Origin: Megalonaias nervosa
Taxonomy: Eukaryota; Mollusca; Bivalvia; Unionida; Unionidae
DNA length: 64,000 nt
Direction: 5' to 3'
NCBI GenBank assembly: GCA_016617855.1
Contig: JAECUM010004978.1
Span: 1-64,000, forward strand
Shown: one piece after another, positions 1 through 8,246 of the stretch
Position numbering within the stretch: position 1 is the first letter of the stretch
Layout of the letters: the number at the start of each line of letters is the position of its first letter
Made by a program: the position numbers and the translations under genes
Notes under the pieces: model-generated
Told to the model about the DNA's origin: nothing
The model's database searches: none
The model's input: only the letters and a program-made list of their open reading frames with translations

Positions 1-37
1 CTAGATGTGACATTTATAATTACTATGAGTGATCTAA

Positions 38-1420
38 TTACATGTTCTCTACGGGTGCATCAATAACTCTCATGCGACCACCAACACCTTCAAGCAGCAT
101 CGATTTATCACTAAGTATAACAGCGACAGCTCTGTAATTAGGAACATCTACAATATCCCTATTAACACGAGCTCGAAAATATATGTCAACGACGGACTGT
201 CTGGTTAAATCTAAATGTTCCAGCGACAAGTAATAAATCGGATATAATGTTATAAAATCTAACTGTGATATTTGTAAACCAGAATCGATATTTTGATCAC
301 GTCCCATGAATGTCATTAATCGATGATATGCACGTGCTACATGATTTTGATCAAAATTCAACAAAATATCCTCGGATGGTTCTTGATGTCCAATTATTCT
401 CAATGAAACCTCACTAACACCTAGTTTGTCAAATATCATCATGCTTAAATTTTGTGAGTTTACTCGTGCAACATCCTGTAATGCAATAAATATATGTCGC
501 GGTGCAGAAACGCCATGCTGTGATGCTATTTGCCAAGTAAATAAACCATTAACCGCACTTTGTACAGCATCTGTGGTCATTGTCAACCATGACAACGCCG
601 ATTTACCACCTTGGCCCATAAAATTAAGTAAACGCTCTTCTTCAGGTACTGTTGGGGTCATTACTGGCATCCACAGAGAAAGGTTTGTTAGTACTACTTT
701 ACCAGCATCACCAGCAGGTCGCCATATTGCATCATTATCGTCAGATTTTCGCTCAAGTGCAACTGTGTGTTTAGCGCCAAAAATAACCTTTCTGACATTT
801 TTACAGAATCCAAATATATGTGATAATGGAATTGCACATGAAAACGCTCTTCTATTTCCTTGTAACATTGCTCGACGTGATCTAAATCCTAGGTTAAAAT
901 CTGGATCAGTATTAAGAATTATATTTTGCACATCAGCGGCGGCGTTTCCAGCATGGTTTTGTGGGTGTCCTATTTCATACTGATGATATTCTGGAAAATT
1001 AGAAGTATCCTTAGAAAACATCATTGATGGACCAGCTGATCTTGAATAATCATCGCTGTATCTAGCAAGACCCAATATTGTTGATGCAACGTCGACGTCA
1101 TTCTCGATTGATTCAATATTTTTTCCGTCAATCATGTACGTGGCGCTGCCAAACAAAGCCATGATACCGTTATTGACAAAACTAACACCAATATCAGCGT
1201 TGTATTCAGTATTATCTGTTTTTATAATCTCACCTTCTACTTCGATAAACGCCTCAGCGGGTAAGAAGTATCTGCTTGTATCTTGAACCTGTAGTTCAAT
1301 TCGTCCACGCTGATCTGGTTGTCGTGCGTCATAAGAGTAATATTGATAATCGCGCACAGATTCATCTTTTAAAATCGGTACGTCCATGTCAAACGCGGGA
1401 TCGGATATGCGCTTAAACAT
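38..1420 (-). CDS. Polinton-type major capsid protein (second lineage)
   Basis: This is an intact 460-residue reading frame from the ATG at 1420. The frame opens six codons earlier only on a GTG, so the ATG is preferred. It aligns by eye along its length with the capsid protein of the complete Polinton at 16-17.6 kb: both have SDDYSRS followed by a methionine pair and KDT, an IFGFC block, LWMP followed by TP, and a TLYPI block near the end. From family knowledge it should be a double-jelly-roll hexon-like protein forming trimeric capsomers. The two proteins differ strongly outside these blocks, so they come from different lineages. Downstream genes would lie off the window. The small genes to its right read the same way and look like one virion-gene cluster. 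Confidence 0.85.
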   Translation of the reverse strand: MFKRISDPAFDMDVPILKDESVRDYQYYSYDARQPDQRGRIELQVQDTSRYFLPAEAFIEVEGEIIKTDNTEYNADIGVSFVNNGIMALFGSATYMIDGKNIESIENDVDVASTILGLARYSDDYSRSAGPSMMFSKDTSNFPEYHQYEIGHPQNHAGNAAADVQNIILNTDPDFNLGFRSRRAMLQGNRRAFSCAIPLSHIFGFCKNVRKVIFGAKHTVALERKSDDNDAIWRPAGDAGKVVLTNLSLWMPVMTPTVPEEERLLNFMGQGGKSALSWLTMTTDAVQSAVNGLFTWQIASQHGVSAPRHIFIALQDVARVNSQNLSMMIFDKLGVSEVSLRIIGHQEPSEDILLNFDQNHVARAYHRLMTFMGRDQNIDSGLQISQLDFITLYPIYYLSLEHLDLTRQSVVDIYFRARVNRDIVDVPNYRAVAVILSDKSMLLEGVGGRMRVIDAPVENM

Positions 1421-1515
1421 CTTTATTATTATCGTCACCGTTTAACACGAAGACCACTTCGCGGAGTGAGACCACTTCCTGCTATCAGACTAGCGGTTAT
1501 ATTTTTTTCTTTTTC

Positions 1516-1935
1516 TTACATTGGTACACCGGTTAATTCGGTTAGTTTCTGATTAGCGGCTTGATTAATTATTTTACTAACACTCGCTGGCATCCTTTCA
1601 GTGCTGGGTAATTTTAGTTGAGGTCGGACCGCTTCCGGTCTGCGTATTAATCGCGCTAGTCTATCCTTGATCGCTGAAAACGCCCTGCTAGCAACATCAC
1701 CAACAGCGCCGATAGCTTTTTCACGAACAACGTCAATAGCTTTCATTCCTAATTGCTTTGCAAGCGGTATTGCTTTTGGGGCTATCCTTCCAAATAGACC
1801 CTGAACAACATCGCCTAGTCCATCTCCGTAGGTCGTTTTGTATACTGGTAATCGTGAATTTATTACCCTGACCATGGTTGGTCTATGCGTGTGTACGATC
1901 ATATTATTATTAATCAATTTTATCACTAATTGCAT
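1516..1935 (-). CDS. pX/pVI-like minor virion protein
   Basis: A 139-residue basic protein from the ATG at 1935; internal methionines at residues 12 and 21 are alternative starts. Residues 34 to 60 contain a glycine-rich YGDGLGD motif and an amphipathic stretch around GLFGRIAPKAIPLAKQ, which resembles the pX/pVI-like core peptides of adenoviruses and Polintons. The rest is rich in Ala, Lys and Arg. It lies immediately upstream (minus strand) of the capsid gene, the same position as the broken pX-like gene at 17626-17986 in the complete element. A role in lining the capsid interior or disrupting membranes is inferred from family and position only. Confidence 0.55.
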   Translation of the reverse strand: MQLVIKLINNNMIVHTHRPTMVRVINSRLPVYKTTYGDGLGDVVQGLFGRIAPKAIPLAKQLGMKAIDVVREKAIGAVGDVASRAFSAIKDRLARLIRRPEAVRPQLKLPSTERMPASVSKIINQAANQKLTELTGVPM

Positions 1936-1947
1936 CTAATTACATAC

Positions 1948-2307
1948 TTAGTCGCTGTAATAATCGTCACTAATTTCATTAATGAGGGACCGATACACAT
2001 TAATATCCATAATACCACCTGTAAATAATCGTTGACAAATATCAGCTGCTTCATTGATGATTTCAGGGGAATTATTGCCAGCTCGTTTTCCTCCAATGAG
2101 ACTTTCTAGTCGATCAATATCAGCAAGGATGTTATTGGGACAAGTAATAAGGCCACTTCCTAAACCACTTCCAGTTGCGCCAGGATCTTGATATTCTTCC
2201 TCTGTTTTTTTGACTGGTTGTCGTGGTGATTGCAATTGTTTCATCATTTCTTCTAAATGTTTATCTTGTTCTAGTTTTCTTGTTTTATTTGTTCCATTAG
2301 TTGTCAT
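1948..2307 (-). CDS. Conserved small virion-cluster protein
   Basis: A 119-residue protein whose ATG overlaps the stop of the preceding gene in an ATGA arrangement (2304-2307). The N-terminal half is charged and probably disordered. The C-terminal 65 residues (glycine-rich GSGLGSG, then AGNNSPEI, NEAADI and a final acidic segment) align with the 70-residue protein at 18829-19041: both have a Leu-Ile pair before Lys/Ala-Gly-Asn, then an EI-NE-DI pattern and a Y-L pair near the end. Retention of this gene in two diverged elements suggests a virion role. I do not recognise a named family. Confidence 0.6.
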   Translation of the reverse strand: MTTNGTNKTRKLEQDKHLEEMMKQLQSPRQPVKKTEEEYQDPGATGSGLGSGLITCPNNILADIDRLESLIGGKRAGNNSPEIINEAADICQRLFTGGIMDINVYRSLINEISDDYYSD

Positions 2308-2968
2308 TGTTGGGATTGTGGTGATTTAAATTGTAATTGTTGTGGTGATCGTTGTGGTGATGATGATAACTGTTGTGATGATTGTTGTGGTGATGGTAAT
2401 AGTCGTTTACCTCGTTTAGCTCTTTCTTCTATATATTTATGTACAGCATCATCAAATCTATTAAAATTAATAATATCTTCATCAGATCTAATTTCTGGAA
2501 TACCAGTAGCGATCCGATTTACATCCTTAATCCAATTGGCAGAGCTTAGAGATTTAACATGTTCTGGTTTTACATATTTTTGTCTTTCATAATATCCAAA
2601 CGCGGCAATATCAATTAATTTTTTTTATCCCTGATAGCAGCGATACCTTCAGGCGTAAATTTATCTATTATCTTAGTTCTTAGTTTAGGTGGTTGTGGTG
2701 GTTGTTGTGGTTGAGCTGCTTGAATACGGCCAGCAATATCAACATGTAATGTTTCAAGAGCTCGTTGTGTTGCCTCAGTTGCTGTAACGATTTTCTTTGT
2801 TGGTTCGACAATTGGTTTAAATAATTGTTCTGCACCTTCTGCAAATTCCACTTGAGACTCCTGACGAGCTTGTAGTTGTTGTTTAACTAAATCACGGACG
2901 GGTAAATATTTTTTGATTGCCTGTAGTCGCTCTTGAGCTAATCTAGCTGAGTGTGGTTCTCCAATCAT
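2304..2968 (-). pseudogene. Virion-cluster gene broken by a frameshift
   Basis: Two reading frames form one gene of about 220 codons. The first (ATG at 2968, stop near 2615) is 117 residues: helical, rich in Gln, Glu and Lys, with a FKPIVEPTKK block and a Gln/Pro linker. It ends at a run of eight A (minus strand, about 2619-2626). Moving one frame there continues into about 105 open codons with no usable ATG (YYERQKY, NWIKDVNRIATG, a basic KRGKR, then a Ser/Pro/Gln-rich tail), ending at the TGA at 2304. The FKPIVEPTKK block resembles the ILKPVTEALL block of the 154-residue protein at 19851-20315, which has the same rank in the complete Polinton. Function unknown; probably a virion-associated protein. 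Confidence 0.6.
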
Positions 2969-3412
2969 TATTGATAATATCTATAATGGCTGTTTAATTT
3001 ACAGCAGCAGAGGGGGTGAACTACCGATATCGAGTGACCAACGCGTAAACGAAACAAATAAAAAAACGCATTAGAGATAAAGTAACGTGATATAAAGTTA
3101 GAGGTTGCGGTTTAGCGTTACTGACCTTATTTTTTCAGCACTCGTAGGAACCTTTATTTTTTATAAATAAGGTCTCAAGCAAAATGGTCTGTTCACCCCC
3201 TCTGCTGCTGAAACAACAACTATTATCAGCTTGAAATTAATAAAGATTGTGTATGTTTCATATTGTATTGTTTATCAGCATGCATACTTTCGGGAGATAA
3301 TTTCTTGGTAGAAAGGGAGACAGAATATATAATATCTGACCGTCGCCACTGATTTCTAATATTATTACTGTTTCTAATTAGTTCAAAAAGAAGAATACTC
3401 CATGGTTAAAAC
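2969..3412. other. Non-coding edge of the second Polinton fragment
   Basis: No gene seen. It holds the inverted pair at 3001-3210 and, within that, a smaller hairpin with arms at about 3122-3130 and 3166-3174. The rest is AT-rich sequence leading to the LINE fragments. I see no TIR like that of the complete Polinton, so this fragment's boundary is not defined here. Confidence 0.5.
3001..3210. repeat. 210-bp segment with 20-bp inverted ends
   Basis: The sequence starts with CAGCAGCAGAGGGGGTGAAC and ends with its reverse complement followed by G. The arms are about 20-21 bp and match essentially perfectly. About 165 bp of non-complementary DNA lies between. No target-site duplication is evident, so a MITE is possible but not shown. 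Confidence 0.6.
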
Positions 3413-3465
3413 ATGGAGTCATGCGAAGCAAATATTTTAATATCACTGAAAGTTAATCACCGACT

Positions 3466-3830
3466 CCATATATTTTTGATGTTGGATTTATTTTCAACGC
3501 TGATCGTGGGATTACTGGCTTGGGATTTCCTGGCCTGCCTCCGTTGTTCTGCCGCGGCTGCCCTGTTGACCTCGCAAGCTGCAGTACTTTTAGTGATGGA
3601 AGAGCGTCACACGACCCTGCCCTGGGCAGCCTGCTCCCAAATGTCATAGATAATGCCAAAGTTCTTCAATGACGTCTTTAGGGTGTCCTTGTATCGTTTT
3701 ATCTGGCCCCTTTTGTTGCGTTTACCTTGTTCAAGCTCGCCATAAAATAATATTTTTTTTGGAAGCCGGTGGTTTGGCATGCGAACTTCATGGCCTGCCC
3801 ATCGTAACTATGATTGCATCAAGATGGTGT
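3466..3830 (-). mobile_element. 3' end of a second LINE copy
   Basis: Minus-strand translation gives a decayed but recognisable copy of the C-terminal part of a LINE reverse-transcriptase protein: an RWAGH motif, RLPKKIFYGEL, GKRNKRGQIKRYKDTLK, then a tail ending near 3466. It parallels the equivalent region of the larger LINE at 3890-4350 with many substitutions and at least one stop (TGA in place of a Trp or Cys codon). It is therefore a separate, diverged copy lying head-to-tail with the larger one. Confidence 0.75.
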
Positions 3831-3889
3831 ACATGCATAACATACATGATGATGATGTTCGTCCTTCGGTCTCGAAGACGACCATGACT

Positions 3890-5856
3890 TCAGATCTGGG
3901 CTGGTCTGTGAGTGCGCAGATGGCCGGTGAGGCCAATCTGCGCTCTGAAGAGTCTAGGGCAATGAGGACAGGGAATTGCCGGGGGCTGGATGGACTGAAG
4001 GTCGGCGCTGGCTCTGCTCTTCCTCTGCTGGCATTTCTGCTTGGCCTCGTTGATCCGGTGCTCTTCAAATGCAGCTGCGCCTGAGTTGATCTGGTGACGC
4101 CAGGCAGCGCGGTCTTCGGCAAGCTGCTCCCAGCTGTCTGGGTCAATGCCACAGGACTTCATGGAGGCTTTGAGCGTGTCCTTGAACCGTTTCTTTTGGC
4201 CTCCTCGGGAACGCTTGCCTTCAGCGAGTTCCCCATAGAACAGTCTCTTTGGGAGGCGCTCATCAGACATACGGCAGACATGACCAGCCCAGCGGAGTTG
4301 TGACCTTCTGAGCATGGCATAGACGCTTGTCATCTCTGCTCTTTGGAGGACTTCTGTGTCAGGAGTCTTGTCCTGCCATTTGATGTGTAGCAGTTTTCTG
4401 AGGCAGCGCATTTGGAAGGAGTTCATCTGTTTTGCATGGCGACTGTACACCGTCCATGTCTCACAGGCGTACAAGAGGGAGGGCAGTACTACTGCGCGGT
4501 ACACCTTGAGCTTGGTTGGCAGGCTGATTCCTCTTCTGTCCCACACAGTATTGTGAAGTCTGCCGAAGGCTGCACATGCACGAGTAATCCTGAGAGTGAC
4601 TTCTTCATCGATGGAGACTGTGCGCGAAAAGATGCTGCCAAGGTAGATGAATTTGTCAGCAACAGCGAGCTTCTGACCATCGACGGTAATGCTGGGTTCG
4701 GTGTAGGGGACTGTGGGTACAGGCTGGTACATGATTTCGGTCTTCTTCGTACTTATTTTGGGTCCGAAGTCTGTGCAGGCTTTGGAGAATCGATCCATAC
4801 TTTCTTGCATGTCAGACTGAGTACCAGCATTCAAAGCGCAGTCGTCAGCAAAGAGGAAGTCGCGGATGCCAATGTCACCCTTTCGGAAAGCACCGGTCAG
4901 CATCGCTGTGAACATCATGCTGAACAGGGTCGGGGAAAGAACGCAGCCCTGCTTGACACCGTTTGTCACTGGAAAGGGCAGGGAGAACTCTCCATCATCC
5001 TGTACTCTGGCGAGCATGCCATCGTGGAACAGTCTGACCATGGTGATGAACTTCTCAGGGCATCCGAACTTTGCCATGATCCTTCACAGACCTTCACGAC
5101 TCACAGTGTCAAAAGCCTTTGTGAGGTCTACAAAAGTGGTGTAGAGGCTGACGTTCTGCTCTTGGCATTTCTCCTGGAGTTGCCTGGTTGCGAAGATCAT
5201 GTCCACGGTGCCCCGGTCCTGCCTGAAGCCGCACTGACTCTCTGGTAGCAAGCCTTGCTCCAAGTGGACGGACAGTCGATTTAGCAGAATTCTGGCCAGT
5301 ATCTTCCCTGCGATGGATAATAGGGAGATGCCACGGTGGTTATCGCATGCTTGCCGATTCCCCTTCCGCTTGTAGAGGTGGACAATAGAGGCGTCTTTGA
5401 ACTCCTGCGGAATCTTCTCCTGGTTCCACACAGACTGAAAGAGTCAGTAAGCTTCTGCGTCAGTCGGGAACCACCAGCTGCGTAGACTTCCGCTGGTATG
5501 GAATCAGAACCCGGGGTTTTGCCATTGGATAGACTTTTAATTGCCTTCTCTACTTCTGTGAAACTAGGCGAATCGGAGAGGGAAGCGTTGGTTGGGACAT
5601 GGGGCAGGCGAGCGATGGCTTCAACGTTGATGGAGGAAGGGCGGTTGAGGACACTATCGAAGTGTTCTGCCCAGCGCTTGAGAATCTCTTCCTTATCAGT
5701 GATCAGTGTGTTCCCATCTGCACTGAGGAGGGGGGAAGATCCTGATTTAGTGGGACCGTAGATTGTCTTGAGCACCTCGTAGAACCTCTTCATGTCATTG
5801 CTGTCTCCATACGACTGGATCTCGTCAGCCTTCTTGCTCAGCCATGTGTCCTGCAT
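3890..5856 (-). pseudogene. LINE reverse transcriptase region (broken)
   Basis: Three overlapping frames cover the reverse transcriptase. Seen in order: a linker with NGKTPGSDSIPAE, NHRGISLLSIAGK, a GFRQDRGT block, motif A FVDLTKAFD, motif B NGVKQGCVLSP, motif C FLFADDCA, the LRWAGHVCRM block and a C-terminal C2H2 finger (CPHC, then HLRTH). Breaks: a shift near 5840-5856 separating it from the endonuclease, a second shift within about 5281-5431, and a TGA at 5084-5086 where a Trp codon is expected after REGL. The catalytic FADD is intact, but the protein cannot be made whole. The finger probably binds the element RNA or target DNA (family inference). Confidence 0.85.
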
Positions 5857-7107
5857 CTGTCGGAGCTCTCTCTCTGCACTATTCTTCTGATATTGGCGAA
5901 TACAGCTTTCTTAGATGTGGAATGCGGGTCATTCAGCAGCACTCTGTGTGTGTGGTGTTTTTCGTCGAGCAGTTCTTGAATGCGATCATCGTTATCATCG
6001 AACCAGTCCTGGTGCTTGCGCGTGGTAGGGCCTACCACATCGGCGGCGGTGGAGTAGACAACATCCCGAATGGACGCCCAATCAGACTCTACATCATGCG
6101 AGCCTAGAGCGATGGCTTCCAGCTTGTTGTCTAGTTTGTCTGCAAGGGACTGCTTCACTGAATCGTTTTTCAGCCTGGAGACGTTCAGTCGCTTCAGCGT
6201 CTTGCTTCCTTGAGGACGTCTAGTAGGCTGTATCCTGATGTTAAGTTTGGAGATGATCAGCCTGTGGTAAGTCCAGCACTCGGCTCCACACATAACCTTC
6301 GTCACTCTGACGTCCTGCCTGTCTTTCTGTCGCACTATGACGTAGTCGAGCAGATGCCAGTGCTTGGAGCGTGGGTGCATCCATGACGTCTTGTTGCGAA
6401 GTGGTAGGCAGAAGACAGAGTTAGTGATGATCAGTTCGTGTGCTGCACAAGTTTCCAGCAGTAGGAGGCCATAGCTGTTACAGCTGCCAATCCCATTTTT
6501 TCCCAGCACTCCTTCCCATGAGGTGTGATCTGCGCCAACCCGGGCGTTAAAGTCACCAAGGATAATGAGTTTATCTGTTCTGGGCACGGCAGCAATAGTG
6601 GATCTCAGTTCATCGAAGAACTTGTCCTTGATCTCATCAGGGTTTGTCAATGTTGGGGTGTAGGCTCTGACTAGTGTGGCATATCGCTTTCTTGGGAGCG
6701 GCATTCGAACGGTCATCAGACGATCGTTGATGCCTTTAGGTGGGCCGACTGTCTTGTTGGCCAGGTTGGACTTGATGGCAAACCCAACTCCAGCCTCGCG
6801 ACGTTCTTCCTCGCTGCGTCCAATCCAAAAGAAGGTGTAGCCTGCATTTACCTCTGACAGTTGACCTTCGTCGGCAAATCGGGTCTCGCTGAGTGCTGCA
6901 ATCTGGACTTTGTACCTGTTCAGCTCTCTGGCAATCAAAGCAGTCTGTCTTTCAGGCCTTTCAGTCCCGGCACGATCCATGAGTGTGCGCACGTTCCATG
7001 CGCCTAGGGTGAGAGTTGTCACCTTGATCTGTTTCTTTGTTTTCTTACCGCTGGAGTTGGATCCCCGCCAGCTGCGGTAAACTGGCCAGGGTGAGATGAA
7101 GTAGACA
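5838..7107 (-). pseudogene. LINE endonuclease region
   Basis: An exonuclease-endonuclease-phosphatase domain of the LINE ORF. Motifs in order: GAWNVRTL, ALSETR (catalytic Glu), ILGDFNARVG (Asp/Asn pair) and LLDYVIV. The final SDH-type motif reads TYHRLI, so the Asp that normally pairs with the catalytic His is missing and activity is doubtful. The frame continues upstream past 7112 only by reading into the Polinton TIR, which is an artefact of insertion. The true N-terminus would come from sequence now at 23431 and beyond. Confidence 0.8.
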
Positions 7108-7112
7108 ATGTT
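7108..7112. repeat. Target-site duplication, left copy (ATGTT)
   Basis: ATGTT directly precedes the left terminus and is repeated at 23426-23430 directly after the right terminus. Polintons usually make 6-bp duplications. Here five bases match exactly and a sixth does not on either side. Confidence 0.75.
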
Positions 7113-7766
7113 AGTAGTAAGGGAAAAGGCAGATTCTAGCCCAAGACCTCTTTCCACCCCTCCCAACCCTCCAAACAAATATAAATTACCATCTCGGAGA
7201 CCCTAAAATTTCCACCCAAACGATTTTTTTTTATTTTCTCAAAACCAAAAGGCAGATCCTAGCCCAAATATATTTTGAGATTAAATGAGCCCATCCCCAG
7301 CCTTTCTATCTAAGGCAAAACAAAAATAATTCTCAGTTATTCTGTTATCTGTTTGTAACAGATGTTGCCTCATCAATACTCTATATCAGCCAAGCCTTAG
7401 ATGTTGTCTCATGTACACAGTCTGAAAATCAATACTCTGCATCAACCAAGCCTTATATATGTTTTAGTCATACAAACAACGTCACGCAAAACATAAAACA
7501 TGTAAAACGTTGAGATGTGTCAGCAAGATAAAACATGTAGATTTTTCAGAACATTCTAGAAAAACGCCCACGCAGAACAAAAAACATGTAATTATATCAG
7601 AGAGCTCAAACGTGGAAATGTGTCAGCGAAATAAAACGTTGAGATTTTTCAGAACATTCCAGAAAACGTCCACGCAAGTATATAAAGCAGTTATAAGCAC
7701 TTTCAGGAGAGATGACATCTTCACCGGGCGAAATCAGGTAAGTGACGTTTTTCATATATTATTTTT
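7113..7766. repeat. Left terminal inverted repeat (654 bp)
   Basis: Matches 22771-23425 in reverse complement. By eye I found two differences: one base in a T/A run near 7233 (nine versus ten) and one substitution near 7580. It contains two about 60-bp direct repeats near 7520-7678, each with a heat-shock element, then a TATA box. The inner 45 bp also encode the C-terminus of the 164-aa gene on the minus strand. Confidence 0.93.
7549..7739 (+). promoter_or_regulatory. Inward promoter: two heat-shock elements, TATA, splice donor
   Basis: GAACATTCTAGAA at 7549-7561 and GAACATTCCAGAA at 7652-7664 are both perfect GAAnnTTCnnGAA heat-shock-factor sites. TATATAAAG lies at 7679-7687, 15 bp after the second. 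An ATG at 7712 begins nine open codons that run into CAG|GTAAGT (exon end 7737, GT at 7738-7739), a full consensus 5' splice donor. The spacing suits a TATA promoter starting near 7709 with a very short first exon. Transcription would run rightward, antisense to the polymerase and toward the plus-strand genes at 11.9-13.4 kb. Function is inferred from motifs only. Confidence 0.6.
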
Positions 7767-8215
7767 ACCTCATCACCAATTATCAATGTTTCTACTGTTG
7801 ATATTAGAAATATTTCATCATCACGATAGTAGAGACTAAACTTTACTTTACCGCTCACACAGCGACGAGACTCAAATAAATCTTTTATTTGCGATTTGTT
7901 AAGAGGATATTTTTTGTCGATAAAATATACTTTTGACCGATCAAGATCGATTGTAAGTTTAGTGTATTTTTGTTGACTGATCGGATTATGAAAGTTTTTA
8001 AACTCCGCCAATAACCTCTGGCTCAGCTTTTCGAGGTAATCGAAATATCCGCTGTCATCAGATCTGATAAGAGAAAGTTTTAGCTTGTCTCGAACTGCGG
8101 TAAAACATATACCTGGTGTTTCATTATTAATTTCAACTGTCAACTGTTTGCCGTCCATCATTAGATATTTGATCTTGTTATTGTAGCTATTTGTCACAGT
8201 CAAATTTTCAAACAT
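7721..8215 (-). CDS. 164-aa protein of unknown function at the left end
   Basis: Intact from the ATG at 8215, about 30 bp downstream of the polymerase stop and probably co-transcribed with it. The protein is a mix of beta-prone and charged segments (LTVEINNET, KLTIDLDRSKVYFIDKK, KFSLYYRDDEIFLI) with no motif I recognise, no signal peptide and no membrane segment. The last 15 codons (KIIYEKRHLPDFAR and stop) are encoded inside the terminal inverted repeat. The same peptide follows in frame, after a TAA, at the end of the right-hand gene at 22255-22771. Confidence 0.6.
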   Translation of the reverse strand: MFENLTVTNSYNNKIKYLMMDGKQLTVEINNETPGICFTAVRDKLKLSLIRSDDSGYFDYLEKLSQRLLAEFKNFHNPISQQKYTKLTIDLDRSKVYFIDKKYPLNKSQIKDLFESRRCVSGKVKFSLYYRDDEIFLISTVETLIIGDEVKIIYEKRHLPDFAR

Positions 8216-8246
8216 TATTTTTATTGTTCACACAAAATTTCATACC

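Larger units (their letters stand above)
3845..7112 (-). mobile_element. APE-type LINE body, interrupted by the Polinton
   Basis: A non-LTR retrotransposon on the minus strand with an apurinic-like endonuclease, reverse transcriptase and a C-terminal C2H2 finger. It is GC-rich and distinct from its AT-rich surroundings. The 3' end appears to be a short ATG/CAT triplet run near 3845. The 5' end is cut at 7112 by the Polinton and resumes at 23431. Clade assignment (RTE-, CR1- or other Jockey-like) needs a tree. It is dead: frameshifts and a nonsense codon lie in the ORF. Confidence 0.85.

Noticed and set aside
4412..5248. Plus-strand frame of 278 codons within the LINE
   Set aside because: It is antisense to the reverse transcriptase and reflects its GC-rich codon use.
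7510..7839. Plus-strand 109-codon frame crossing the left TIR, partly repeated at 22761-23027
   Set aside because: It lies over the heat-shock and TATA motifs and is duplicated only because the TIR is; there is no domain.
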